Assembly: GCA_964023275.1 (NCBI GenBank)
Contig: OZ029919.1
Coordinates: 5,743,950 to 5,807,949 of the forward strand
Reading direction: 5' to 3'
DNA from: Norana najaformis
Taxonomy: Eukaryota; Annelida; Clitellata; Crassiclitellata; Hormogastridae
Length of the DNA: 64,000 nucleotides
The notes under the pieces: generated by a model
Database searches by the model: none
The model's input: the letters and a program-made list of their open reading frames with translations, nothing else
What the model was told of the DNA's origin: nothing
Part shown: piece by piece, positions 1 through 11,013 of the stretch
How positions within the stretch are numbered: position 1 is the first letter of the stretch
Layout: each line of letters starts with the position of its first letter
Position numbers and translations under genes: made by a program

Positions 1-141
1 GGTCGAATAGTTCGTCCAATTATTCGTATTCGGCCGAATAGTGATAAATATTCAGTTCAGCCCTAATTGATAGAGTCTATTTATTGTAGACAGAAAAAAA
101 CTTGATTATTTTGTGATAATAGGCACAAGGACAGAGATAAA
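1..141. other. Left edge, unclassified
   Basis: No coding feature is visible. Positions 27-40 form a perfect 14-base palindrome (TATTCGGCCGAATA), which may belong to a transposon end cut by the window edge. The rest is AT-rich and unassigned. Confidence 0.3.
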
Positions 142-2080
142 TTATTTAAGAAGAGAAATAAGAATAGGATCTAGTTCGCATTGTTTGCTGTGAATAGAAT
201 TTAGAAGCCGTGACACTTCAAATTCAGAGGTTGTAAGACAAAATTGAGATGACTGTAAGATAGGGAGAGCATAGCAGTGACAGAGGCACTGAATCGGTGT
301 TTCACGGAGAGACAGAGGAGGAAAGTGAGTCAATAAGGGAGTGCAAATCGAAGCGAATGGATGAGATTTTATCAGAGAAAAATGAGAACAAAGCACCAGC
401 AATAATAATAATAATAATATCAAAAATAAAATAATAATAAGACAATTCATATAGCGCCGTAGCACAGCCGACGCAGAAGAAAAGGGCGCTGTACATGGGT
501 TCAAAAATCAACTAAATTGATAAGATATCCTAAAAGATGTCTTGAGTCGTGACTTGAATGAGTCCAGGGATGAGACATTCGTCTCTAGCTGACAAGTTGG
601 CAGACCTGCCAATAGGAGGAAGTAAGGAACTCGGGAATGGGGAAGAAGACTTACGACGGAGAAGAGAGTTGACAGGCTTCCAGAGACGTATTGGATTTCA
701 TTAACTGAAATGAATAAGTGAAGAGTAGTACTTTTTCTTGGCTGAAGCAACTGATGGTATTTATTGGCGTCAGATTTCAGAGTAGTAAGTGTCTTTGTGT
801 TAGCTATAGAGTCAATTGTGCGCTTGTAAGTATATGTTCAAGGCGTCTGGTAAGGATTCAAATGCTGGGAGGTAAAAATGAACAAGGGTATTTTGGTGTG
901 TGATATGTTTGCTAATGAGTGGTGCATGAGTATCGGAGAAGGTTGGTGAGTGTAGTGTTGCAGCAAGATAGGTCATCAAGGGAAGAGGGAGGATTTAGGA
1001 CAAGCTTGGAGGTGAAAATACCTTGCATGAAGGCAACTCGGTCCATGGACTCGATCCGACGCAAAGACTGAGGAGAGCGACGAAAAGGCTTTATTCCCAG
1101 GTCAGCAATGATTAAGAAATTGTCTGTGATGTTGAGAACAGAGTAAGACAGGTTAGGAGATAAAAGAAGAGCAGAAGAGGTGATTATGAGGTCGAGAGTG
1201 TGGTTCTCGATGTGAGTTGGGAAGTTGATATGTCGGACAAAGTTGACAGATGATTCAGGAAGACATGGGGGTTAGATGGGTTAACAGCGTGAATGCTGCA
1301 GTCACTGGTAAGCAAGAACTTGTTTTAGTATAGTGGCTGCAAGTGAAAGGAGTGAGGCAAATTCACCCAGAAAGACTGAAGATTTGGAGGAGTCAACAGA
1401 CGATATTGGAGGACGATAGCTGGTTGATACTGTTAGCAGATCAGAAGCGAAGAGAATAAAATAGAACAGAAGCGCATTCAAAGGAGCGATGAGAGAAGTC
1501 ATGGACGACGGCTGGTTCACGAACAGTGAATACAATGCTCCGCTGAAGGTTTTTGAGGTTTAGAAGAGGAAGTTAAGCGAGGTGCACTGTTCAATGAATA
1601 ACCAGGAGTGCATTCAAAAAGGTGGATAGTGGTAGATGAAGTAGAGATCCATGTTTCAGTTACGGCAATGAGATCAGGTGACTGGCTTCAAGAGAAGTTC
1701 TCTAACGATCACTGAATTTTTGGGTTAAGCGGTGACTGAATGTTGGAAGAGTATAGAAGTAGTTTCTTGTTGGCAAACGAGACAGATGAAAAAGAAATCC
1801 ATTTAGGTGTTGAATGACTTTTCGGGCCGGGTTTGGAATGAATATAACCACAGAGTAAAATAACTAACAATGTTTTAGAGGTTTAACCGTTAATGGTCTA
1901 TGCATGTCTCAACGGACAGCGAGTCAAGAGAGATATAACAAAGGGAGAGCATTTTAATGAATCTATTGCAGAGTAGCAGGGACGGTGTGAAGCTGGGAAA
2001 GGCAAGTAGATGTAATGGACAGAAAGGATTACTCGTAATGAGACAGATTAGAAGAGGTAATAACAGTCAGCGGATACATG
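142..2080 (-). pseudogene. CR1/L2-type LINE, endonuclease to inter-domain part
   Basis: Read on the minus strand this is the 5' half of a non-LTR retrotransposon ORF2. Around 1,690-1,640 the translation gives DLIAVTETW, the apurinic-endonuclease signature of these elements, followed near 1,430 by SYRPP. From about 1,260 to 1,020 comes the linker seen between endonuclease and reverse transcriptase (HINFPTH, then LDLIITS). Near 370-330 it reads FFSDKISSIR, which normally lies just before the RT domain. The frame is broken by several stops and by an inserted fragment at about 395-505, so no complete protein can be made. The RT half is not present and would lie off the left edge. Confidence 0.75.
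395..505 (-). mobile_element. Short LINE/SINE 3'-end fragment with (ATT)n tail
   Basis: On the minus strand this ends with GGCGCTATATGAATTG followed by an ATT-rich tail, a form shared by several retrotransposon 3' ends here. It splits the flanking LINE frame just before FFSDKISSIR, so it is a nested, later insertion. The parent family is not known. Confidence 0.5.
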
Positions 2081-2329
2081 ATCGGACTTCTTTACGTAGG
2101 GCCCAGACACTTTTTTGGATATCTGCGCTGAAATGTTTGTGCACAACGTAAACTTGCCGACTGTCACTGTCCATATCCAGAATTACAGAGGGTAAAAGAA
2201 GTTGAAAAATAATACCTGCTCAAATCTTGTTGCCATTAATTACTGTGGCTGTGCTAGTATGCATTCTTGAGAGTAATGTCTGGAAACAATATACACTACT
2301 TTTCAGCCACAATGCTCATAGACTGCGGA

Positions 2330-2450
2330 TATAATTTTTGTACATTTTATAGATTATGATATGATTGCAATTTCACTTGAAGTGACCATTGATTGATGTC
2401 TTGGACATTATGACAGTGGTGCTAGAGAAATCATTAGATTAGACATTCAC
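2330..2450 (+). mobile_element. SINE-like 3' fragment in EndoU intron 2 (copy 0)
   Basis: The stretch with TTGAAGTGACCATTGATTGA and an ATTAGATTAG end is the reverse complement of fragments at 24,265-24,400 and 43,270-43,380. All three sit in the same intron of EndoU copies and in the same orientation relative to the gene, so the insertion predates the duplications. A related piece is in the inverted block near 13,960-14,330 and 31,850-32,215. Confidence 0.55.
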
Positions 2451-2656
2451 AGCATAGTAATACCGCGCAGTCATTGTAGCTAATAAGCCAGACATTACTT
2501 GGCCTTTTGAAGTAACGGGACATAATTGGCAGCTGGTAACAATGATGTGCTTGGACACCAGACAGCTTATGTCTATGAATGCTAAGCAGGCATTACTTTC
2601 TAGAGCTTGACAGCCTTTGATTAGGCCTACGTGAACACAGGCAACAATCAACGGAC

Positions 2657-2853
2657 CTTGTTTAACAAGCCAATTGTGGGCAATCTTCATGGGATTGGTC
2701 TGGAGGATAGCATTGAGGAAAGCCTCCTGCTCCTTGTCGTAGACCGGTCCAGACGGGTCGGGTATTCCAATGAAGTGTACATAGTTGTTGAACAGAGCGA
2801 TCATGTTGGCATATGTTCCGATCAAGGCCGCTTGATTCACATAGGTGAAAAGT
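2657..2853 (-). CDS. ENDOU-like: EndoU endoribonuclease, copy 0, second domain exon
   Basis: This exon encodes about 65 residues beginning LFTYVNQAALIGTYANMI and ending IAHNWLVKQ. That is the helical N-terminal half of the XendoU domain (LF-YV, then L-DNY, then FL-AI--T--M--AH). The minus-strand acceptor is TTTATTTCAG before A-CTT-TTC, and the donor is AACAAG|GTCCGT, matching the same exon in copies A and B. It is 197 bases against 200 in A and B. It joins in phase (2+1) to the exon at 4,539-4,710. Sequence between residues 25 and 35 (IPDPSGP) differs from A and B. Exons 3 and 4 of this copy are not in the window. The recognition of EndoU is firm; expression is unknown. Confidence 0.85.
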
Positions 2854-2890
2854 CTGAAATAAATATCATAAATATCCTATATTACAAATT

Positions 2891-3090
2891 ATAATGTTCC
2901 CTTGGCCTGGTTAATCAGTCTGAATAAGAATTTCAGCAATGTCTCATGTTCCTGTGGCCTGGCCTGTCAGTCTCCAGTCAGAATGTCATAAATGGTCCAT
3001 GTGCTTTTGGGCTGGCTTACTACTCTGAAATCAGAATGCCATAGCCTAAATGATAGATGTTCCTCTGGCCGGGCTAACCGTTATAGGCTT
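2891..3090 (-). repeat. Degenerate ~55 bp tandem repeat next to EndoU exon 2 acceptor
   Basis: About four units can be lined up, starting near 2,891, 2,943, 2,998 and 3,056, each with a GGCCTGGCT-like core and a TCAGACTG-like end on the minus strand. The second motif resembles the real acceptor of the adjacent exon. Copies A and B carry about two comparable units at the same place. Confidence 0.5.
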
Positions 3091-3719
3091 AAACTTAAAA
3101 AACAGCAAAGGTAGGTCTTCCCATACCAGGTCAAAAGCCAGCCAGTTGCACATGCAGAAGTTTACAAAAGCACCAGAGGAACTAAGCCCAAAACGTTCTC
3201 CATTTTACCTTGCTACGAGTTTGGTAGGCAGAAAACGTTTGCTCTTCTTGACAACCTTCCTTAGGCCTCCAGATTTTTATATGTTTTTAGTTTCCCGGAA
3301 TTTAATGACCATTTCTTATTTTTTTCATGTTTTGAGTTATCTTATTCAGCTTCCAAGGCTTATGGTTGTGTTTGCTTAGTTTCGTAGTGTTTATGATCTG
3401 TATGGTTTTCCAGTTTCATCAAGACCTATTTTTACTTTACAGGTTTAGTTGTTTAGTGAGCAACCCTTACCTCAACTAGTTTGGGGCCAACTCAATGGTG
3501 TGCTTTCAGAATCAAAAAGGTAGCATCACTGGCGGGACTGGCCACCCTGTACTATGATCTGAGTGCACGAGTCAAGTTAAAAGAAACGGAATACCTTTGG
3601 TACTCTGACGAGTTTCTGTATAGGCGCGTTTCTAAAACGCCTATAACTAGTTTTCCTGCTAGTTAACAAGTTGATTATAAAAGCCCTTTAGCTAAATGGA
3701 AATTCCCACATTTTATAAT

Positions 3720-4330
3720 TGTAATTGTAACTAGTAACTTCTAGCGCGCCGTTGTCTAATGCATCAATCGATGGCGCACCAAAGGCAAGGCGGCAATCAG
3801 GTCAACATCCAGATCAGTCCATACGTCAGAGAAGCAATTTGAAAAGGTTTTTAAGTAGATGACGAAATGACACAAGTGACTGAGTAGAAAAATCAAAGAC
3901 AGGAAGGGAGTACCAAAATTTATGTCCAGCAACTGAAAAACCCAAGAACAGTTAGGGTAAGTTAGTCCAAGTTAGTTACTTAGCCTAAGAACTAGTCTTA
4001 GGTATGACCAGAGAAAGACAATCAGATGACCTGGTTGAATAATGAGAAGTGTGAGGAATAAGGACTGATTTTAAGAATCGTGGTTGGCCAGAGTTCAATA
4101 TTTTATAAACTATAAGCCCCAGTTTGAAAGAAATCCTTTGCTGAACAGTAAGCCAATGCAAAGGTTTAAGCATCTGTGTAACATACTCATATTTTGACGT
4201 GTTTATTATGGCCTAGCCAAGGAGTTCTGACCTTTTAGGAGTTTCTCCATGTTTGAGTTTGCAACACAACAAGAAGTGAGTTTCAGTAGTCAAGTCGGCA
4301 TGAGACCAAGGCGTTAGTCAAGGATATTTA
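3720..4330 (-). pseudogene. LINE C-terminal fragment (family 3) in EndoU intron 1, copy 0
   Basis: The minus strand reads QMLKPLHWLTVQQRISFKLG then LIVYKILNSGQP, the typical C-terminus of CR1/L2-type ORF2. The 3' end near 3,720-3,790 carries GGTGCGCCATCGATTGATGC, shared with copies at 20,990, 23,140 and 42,150. It lies in the same orientation relative to the gene as the fragments at 22,648-23,215 and 41,655-42,215, so it was there before the EndoU copies separated. Confidence 0.7.
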
Positions 4331-4538
4331 GGAGACACAGGGACATAATGCCTTATTCTGCGTTTTCCACAAAAACATGTATGACGACTTACAAAATAGA
4401 TTTATTCATACTTGGGGTTAAAAGCCCAATAGATTCTGGTAATATCTTATGAATTTAAATCAGTGAAGTATAGCATGAAAATTCAGAAAGTGAAATCATT
4501 TCAGATGGCCAGATTTGTGTGAACTGAGTTCCACTTAC

Positions 4539-4710
4539 TTTCGTCCACTGACATTGTATACAACATTCCTGTTTGCCATACGGTTGGCATCGGCTGCCCA
4601 GATCTGTTCGGTGATGCCACGAATACTGACGACTGACGGCGGAGATCTGACGTTGGGCACGCGCTTCAGTCTACTAATTTCCTCGTCCATTGCATTCGGC
4701 ACCCAATACT
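4539..4710 (-). CDS. ENDOU-like: EndoU endoribonuclease, copy 0, first domain exon
   Basis: The exon encodes VPNAMDEEI, then a stretch missing from the other copies, then ITEQIWAADANRMANRNVVY. This is the start of the XendoU domain, whose conserved form is L---D-NR. The minus-strand acceptor is GCTTGTGCAG and the donor is CGAAA|GTAAGT, a strong consensus site. The exon is 172 bases against 118 in copies A and B; the extra 54 bases add 18 codons in frame between DEEI and ITEQIW. Because it begins with a splice acceptor in phase 2, an upstream exon (start codon, likely signal peptide) is expected but I could not identify it. Confidence 0.8.
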
Positions 4711-5118
4711 CTGCACAAGCGTGCATTCATGTTAATGATGATAATTATTGTAAAAATAAAAACATAATATGATGAAAATAATTCGATGTTTTTCTGGATT
4801 GGATTTTCGTTTTTCTGCACAGGTCTGTTGAGTTTTATGATTGTTCTGTTGTTTTCTGCTTTTATCGCACGTTTGAAGTTTGAAATGGGAAACTTTCTTG
4901 GTGAGAGGTCTGTCGTCGGCACGACCCTAGTCTGGCTCGGTCTGTTTCGTTGACGGTTGTTGATTCAGCATATACAGTACCTGGTCCATATTAATTCAAT
5001 TGCTGTCTAAGTATAACCTCTACGTGTCTATTACACAGTATAAAATGGATCATTCTCATAGCCCGTCCTCACCGCCTCCCTGTACGTCGCATTTAGCAAG
5101 TGGAACATGTATCATTTG
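4711..5118. other. Upstream intron or flank of EndoU copy 0
   Basis: No gene is supported. The piece near 4,795-4,830 (minus strand AGACCTGTGCAGAAAAACG) matches the sequence just after element X upstream of copies A and B, so EndoU-linked homology begins there. A minus-strand open frame at 4,674-4,922 runs across this intron and has no family match I know. Confidence 0.4.
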
Positions 5119-7715
5119 TAATCGTAATCGTAATCTCGAGATTTCTACAGCGCTCAACAAAAGCTAAGTTGTGGGAACTAGCTTATTCACAGGCGCTCAG
5201 ACAAAACAAAATCGATGGCAAAGGGTCCGGTACCAGGCCAAGATCCAGGAGTCAGGCAGGCAGACAGTCGGACGGATACAGTGGATGGTGCTGGAAATTG
5301 AAGCGAGAAGAGAGATAAACAGAAGAGGAAGATTCAGGAATCAGGATAAGATTTTTGGAAAAAAAATGTCTTCAGTTTTGAGTGAAAGACCAGCGCAGAA
5401 ATTGCAAGAGGTGAAGTATTGGTGACTTCGTATGATGGATCAGATAATTGTCGTAATTCTGGAGGAAGTTTATTCCAGAGAGGTGGAGCAGCTTTGACTA
5501 TGAAGCGATTTCCAAATTTTAAGGATGAGGTGATTGGAGGGCGAAGAAGTGTTAGGACAGACGAGGAGCGGGTAGAACGGAGTGGTTGGATTGTAAATAA
5601 CTGACGAAGATAGAAAGTTTGGGAGGATTGAAGTGTGTTATAGGTAAGGGATAAGACTTTGTACTCTATTCGTTCAGGGATTTTAAGCCAGTGAAGTGAT
5701 TTGAGAACAGGGGTGATGTTATAGTGTTTGGGAGTTTTGGCGACAGCAAGAGCAAGAACATTCTGAATAGTTTGTAGACGGTTTATTTGAATGGTACCTA
5801 TATTGAGGAAAAGTAAATTGCAGTAGTCTAGTTTTGCATGGACTGTGGATGTGGCAATGGTAGATGCAGTTTTGAAGTCAAGCATAGGGTAGATTCTGCG
5901 AAGGTCGCGTATATGCATAAAGCAAGAGCGAGAAAGATTGGTTATATGATCAGAAAATGTGAGGTTTTGGTCGAATATTAGTCGAATATTACACCTAAAT
6001 TGCGGATAGAAGAGTTAGTATTAAAGACATGGATGGAGGCAGAGTCCAGGCTGAGGGAGATAGAGGGGTCAGGCATTTTCTTGAGCTGGTCGCGTAGGCC
6101 AATGCCTATGAATTTAATTTTAGATGGGTTCAGGCACAAAAGAATAGATGTCATCCAGGAGATTTGTTTAACCAACGAAGAAGATGATCTGTAGTCTCGT
6201 GGAAACAATTTGGAGAAGAGATGAATAATTGGGTGTCGTCAACGTACAGGTGAGGGTCAACTGAGGACGCTTTAATGAGTGAACCTAGTGGGGTAGTGTA
6301 GGGGATAAACAGAAGAGGTCCAAGAACGAAGCCTTGCAGAACTCCGCAAGTGAGAGGGCATGTTTGAGAAGAGCCTTCCGAAGTTTTAACGGAGAAAGAG
6401 CGGGAGGAGATATAAGACTGTATCCAGAGGACAGCAGTGTCAGCAAAACCAAAACAAGTCGTTGAAAGTCGTTGGAGTGAGATATTGGAATCAATGGTGT
6501 CGAAGGCTGCTGAGATATCAAGAAGACAGACGCAAGAAACCTGTTGATGAGAGATGGCAGAAACAAGCTTGTTGTAGAGAGATGTGAGTAGAGTTTCAGT
6601 TGAGTGGCGTTTAGTAAAACCAGACTGGTGTGGCTTAAGGTATGAGTTCCGAGAGAGTACAATCCGTTCAGTTAATTTGGAGGCGAAAGTCAGGTTAGAA
6701 CGTTCGTTAGTTCGAATGGATTTCTTTGTCAAATGATGATTTCTTGCGAAGAGGGGTAACAAGAGAGTGCTTGAAAAGGAGGAGGAAATTACCCGTAGAT
6801 GAGGAGAGATTAACTATTTTGGTAATGATGGGGACAAGAACATGTGCACAGTCTTTCAATAAGGAGGTGGGTATAGGGTCAAGTTCACAATGTCTGTTAG
6901 GAAGAGAGTTTAATAGATGCGGCTGTTCAGTCTCTGACGTGGGATGAAAGACAGATAGTGAAGATCGAGGTGAGGAGGTGTCACGGCCGTGTCAGATCCC
7001 CCTCGATTCACCACTATCGTAGCAGCCAGTCCAGATGATGACGATACGGAGAAAGACGGCGACACCTGGCGACCGCAAAGTCAAATGGACACCTGTCGTC
7101 ACGCACTCGACGAACGTTCCGGAACTGACGTCTAACGGACCTGGGTCAACGAGGCAGCAGCCATCTGATGGTCACCCGCCGACCGACACGAACGGCGCTC
7201 GACACTCTAATGAACGATCGTCGCCCTATGAATAAATGTAAATGGATAGGTCTTTATTTAGCGACCGTATGGCCTCAACCCTACTCATTTTGCAATGAAT
7301 TTATAATAGAACGTTAATAGGGGCATCTGTTATATCCCATAAAGTCATAAACTCGTGCAGGCTGTTAGAAGGAACTGTATACAAGGACTGGTTAGAGGGA
7401 CTCCCGAGGTTGTACCTGGATCTCGTGGTTGTTTTCATTAAATCTGCGAAAATTCCCTTTCGACTCGAGTGAAGTCAACGTCACGATTCTGGACGCCACG
7501 CTGGAGCCGACAGAGTCGTGACAGGAGGGTGGGCAGTCATGAGTGGGAAAGAAGCATCAGCAGGTGGATAATTGGTGGTTTTGGAATGGAGAGAATGTAG
7601 AGAAAGACAGATTGTACTAATTTTGTCAGAAAAGAAAGAACAGAAGGGGTCTGCTACTGAAGAAGGTGGAAGAGAATTTGAAAGTGGCTGGATGAGTTCC
7701 AATGGAGAAAGTGGT
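5119..7715 (-). pseudogene. CR1/L2-type LINE (family 1, (ATTACG)n tail), split by a solo LTR
   Basis: This minus-strand, 5'-truncated retrotransposon begins near 7,700 (PFCSFFSDKISTI), is interrupted by a solo LTR at 6,979-7,523, and continues into the RT domain at 6,760-6,150. RT motifs seen are FTKRHSTETLL, LLDISAAFDTID, CGVLQGFVLGPLLF and YVDDTQLF, where the last stands for the catalytic YADD/FADD box. The C-terminal part (5,918-5,334) gives HAKLDYCN and LKSLHWLKIPERIEYKVLSL, then PLWNKLP. The 3' UTR ends at a (CGTAAT)n tail at about 5,119-5,134. The ORF is broken by frameshifts. Eight or more further 3' fragments of this family occur in the window. Confidence 0.85.
6979..7523 (+). mobile_element. 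Solo LTR with 5-bp target duplication GGAGG
   Basis: The unit starts TGTCACGGCC and ends AGTCGTGACA, so it has TG...CA ends inside a TGTCAC/GTGACA inverted terminus. It is flanked by GGAGG at 6,974-6,978 and 7,524-7,528, the 5-bp duplication expected of an LTR retrotransposon integrase. Removing it restores the continuity of the LINE. The start TGTCACGGCC is shared with the LTR at 63,441. No internal retroelement sequence remains. The strand is a guess. Confidence 0.85.
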
Positions 7716-7859
7716 TTATGGTTTTATGGTTTACTTTCATCAAAATGTAACAACACATTCACTGTCTCAAAGATAACGGGCTACCTTATCACCCCGACAG
7801 GTGGGAGTGGGAGTCAGTGGTGGGTGTGAGGCAGCGGTTCATTCAGCAGGCGTTTCCTT

Positions 7860-8760
7860 GAAAGTAAGCAGCAAAATTCTGTACTTGTCAAATTAGATTT
7901 TGCAAAAGCATTTAACAGCCTAATCAGGGATCAAATGCTTCTTCTCTGTACAGTATTCTGTCAAACTAGCTCCTTATTGCCATCTAGCCTATGCTGAAGC
8001 CACTACACCTAATTTTTGCAACTTTTCTCTTTCATCCCAGCTGGGTCAGCTACAAGGAAAGCCTCTGGGACCACTCCGCTTTTGTCTGCCGCTTCAACCA
8101 GTTTTTTTAAACTGTCTTCTCCTCTCAATCTCGGCTATCTCGATGATCTCACTCTGGGAGAGGAAGAATCGGTGGTGGCTGCAGATGTATACATGATCAA
8201 GCCGGAATTTCGGAAGCTAGGCTTGCACCTCAATCGTGCCAAATGTGAGATAATTTCGCGGTGGCCACTTACGACCAAATACAGTTCTCTCAACGAGTTC
8301 TTGCCTATCAGACCCAAGGCGACTTCTCTTTTTGGCGCCTCACTTTCTAAAGCAGACGCTCAGGAGCATGTTCTCGAGACACTCTGACTTGAGCTATTAT
8401 TGGCAATCTCAAGGTTGGAGGGTTTTGCTAAACAAGATGCACTAATTCTCCCAAGAAGCTCTCTCAGCCACCCGAAACTTCTGCGCACTTGTGTGGACCA
8501 CCCCCATTTGAAGAAATTTGACTCTGTTGCACCAAGCCCTGGAAACAATACGCTCGCGGCAGCGCAGAGGGCCCAGCTATGGCAGATCTTCTGGTTAAAT
8601 TGGACGCGCGGCAACTGCAAAGCCAATGTACGGTCGGAACAATGGGCCACGCCCAGCCCTGTTTGCCACAGTCTGTCGAATCTGGTGGCCAAGGTGCAGA
8701 CTATGTGCCTTGAAAGGCAGACCCAGCTCCAAGTCTTGGACTGGTTGGGGGTTTTCTGAT
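7860..8760 (+). pseudogene. Non-LTR reverse transcriptase fragment (distinct lineage)
   Basis: The plus strand reads VKLDFAKAFNSLIRDQML, the first aspartate block of RT, then a G-PLGPLRFCLP-like block, then NLGYLDDLTLGEE, where the LDD is the catalytic pair, then LGLHLNRAKCEII. Downstream, AISRLEGFAKQDALILPRSS continues the C-terminal part. This differs from the CR1/L2-type LINEs nearby and resembles RTs of the 'DF-NAFNS---D-ML' group. Several frameshifts break it. The boundary with element X near 8,760 is approximate, since both strands are open there. Confidence 0.6.
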
Positions 8761-10604
8761 AGTCCATGGCATCCGGATGTGCAAAGACAAGTTCCCCGCC
8801 GGCGGCAGCCAGAAAGGCTGCCCGAAAGGTCGCTGGCGGGAGAAGAGCCACACCGTCCCGCACACCATAGTATGGGGACGTATGGTGCTGGGCGAGGAGG
8901 ATCGGCTGGTCGGGTGCGTACTCCTTTGTTGCGACGGTGAGAGGGTCGGCCAGGACATTCCATTGCGCACCGAGTGCAATGAGGTGGTGTTCGATATACA
9001 GACCAGGTGGCTCCCGGTGGTGCACCCTCGAGCCATCCGCTGGCAGACTCCAGCGTGGCTGGTCGACTAGTTTCTGGCCAGGACCTATACGACATCTTCG
9101 AGGTCACTGACGGCAACGTGGGTCTCCCCATACCGTTGGGACCACCAAAACACCAGCACCATCTGGTGCCTATCCACAAACAAGCACTACGATGTGTCCT
9201 TTCTGCGTTCGATGGGTGACAAAACCTATGTCGTGCTGGTGTACGAGCTCCTGGGGCGGCCGGCCCCGAGGACACATTGGGCCTTGTCCTGCGGGGCGAC
9301 TTTTGTTTGTGCCCCAGCAACACACGGCTAGACTTGCCCACCCTAGAACCCGGCGTGTGCTATGCCCTGTGCCTCGTCACCACAACTTCCACCCGCTTCT
9401 GCAGGAACCCGGGAATATGGAACATGGGGAGGTCGTGCTGGAAAGCGGGGCTGAGGCAACTGGAGTGCGGTCGGTTGGCCGGCACAAGGCCCCGGTCGAG
9501 ACACGCGGCGAGATTGCTCCACTGTAGCGCCGGCGGGGGTTGGACCACAAAAAGCCCTTTGTCTTCGTCGTGCGAAACAAACGCCGGCGTTTCAGTCACG
9601 AACTGTTGGGCCGTAGTAGCAGAAAGCCGGCTTCCGCGAAAGGCATACAGCGACACCTCGATGCGCGTGCAAATTCGCATCTGTAATTCGGGATGCTGGA
9701 GCGTCTTGCGCAGATGTTCGTTCGGGAAGTCTACATATTCCGCAAGATGGCTGCTCAGAGCGGCCTGGGCCTTTTCCCGCCTCGAAGTTCGAGACGACCT
9801 TGTTGTAAACATTGGAGCGGGTGATGTGGCCCCCGGGAGTACTGTCGACCCATGTACACACGTTGTTGCTGAAGCTGATGGTGTTGGCCAGAATGGTGGC
9901 GTGTGCTTCGTCGCACATGGCCTCGTGGAGGTCGCCCTGGTCGAAAAAGCCTCCTGTTTTGTAGATACTATACGAGCGCCTTGCGGTCGAAGACCCCGGA
10001 GTAGTCTTGTGTATAGTCGATGGAGTACAGCCTATAGCCGTTGGCCATGAGATGCCTTTCGAAGCTACGCAGCGAGACTTGCAGCTCCTCCGTGGGGATG
10101 TAGGGGACGTCCATCTTCGCCACAAACAGCCCAGCGGGATCCTGGTCATCGTAGCGCTCCATCCACTTCGACTTGGCTTAGCTTGCGGCGTCGTGCTCGA
10201 TTCTTGCGACCGCGGCCCGTATTGCGTAGACCCCGCTGTCCTTCTTGCTGGTCGCGAAGGTGTGGAGGATGCGAGTCAGAAAGCGGACACCCATGGCCTT
10301 CCGTGCCGCAAGAAAAACGCGTGCCAACACGCGCGTTACACAGAAAACGGCCCCTGGACTTCACAATGTCTTGTGAACACAGGTATCCGAAGACGTAGAC
10401 ATCGTCGACGAAGGTCGGGAAGCCATCCAGTAGAGGACGATGCGTTCGACCCTTGTGGTCTGCCATGTAGTCGATGCGGGAGACGTCGAGCATGAGGTTG
10501 CGCTCGTAGGCGTTTTCGACCAGGAGATGGTGGGTGACCGACATCTTGGCCTGGATGCCCATGCTCGCGAAGGTTCTTCGTACTGCGATATCGCTCTGGT
10601 GCAC
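8760..10604 (-). pseudogene. Element X (copy a): frameshifted, Rep-like unknown protein
   Basis: I do not recognise this protein. It is GC-rich against AT-rich surroundings and reads on the minus strand in a series of open pieces: about 10,604-10,360, 10,345-9,968 (one stop near 10,176), 9,960-9,815, 9,812-9,360 and about 9,025-8,770. In order it shows RIDYMADHKG, FPTFVDDVYVFGYL, RLYSIDYTQDYSG (near 10,010), SNVYNKVVSNFEAG (near 9,800), CTRIEVSLYAFRG (near 9,660) and GLFVVQPPP. The order D-Y-T-x-D, then (N)VYNK, then TRIEVxLY recalls Rep_trans-type rolling-circle initiators of plasmids and phages; this is inference from motif order only. All pieces are separated by frameshifts, so this copy is dead. 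Confidence 0.4.
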
Positions 10605-11013
10605 TTGATGCTAAGGTACTAGTTCCATATGCATTGCTAGCATTTCTCCAATTGTTTGTTCTTTGACTGCCACCGCAGTGTGGGACTAGCGAGCGGGCTA
10701 GCGCATGTACCACCGCGTGCTGCCCAATCCGGGCGTGCGGCCGCCGAGCGGGCAGCTCTAACTTTCCTGGGTGACACAGAAACCCCCTCTGTTGGCGTCC
10801 TGGACGAGCAAGCATACAGCCTCTTGCGTGTGGTCCCGACTGCAGACATTCGCTAGCCGAAACTGGTCAAGCCCTGACCGAAAATACGCTATACTAAGCA
10901 CCGCTGTTTGGCTGCTTCCGGAATAGGCTCATCCAGGATATTCTGCACAACAGCCCAGACAGCCGAAGGCCCGTGCCACTCAGATGGCAACTGCTCGACG
11001 TACACTGCCTCCG

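Noticed and set aside
7035..7235. 66-codon plus-strand frame
   Set aside because: Lies wholly inside the solo LTR and has no similarity to a protein.
9277..10050. 257-codon plus-strand open frame over element X copy a
   Set aside because: Rich in Arg, Cys, Ser and Trp in a GC-rich region; the minus-strand frames have far more natural composition and motif-like blocks.
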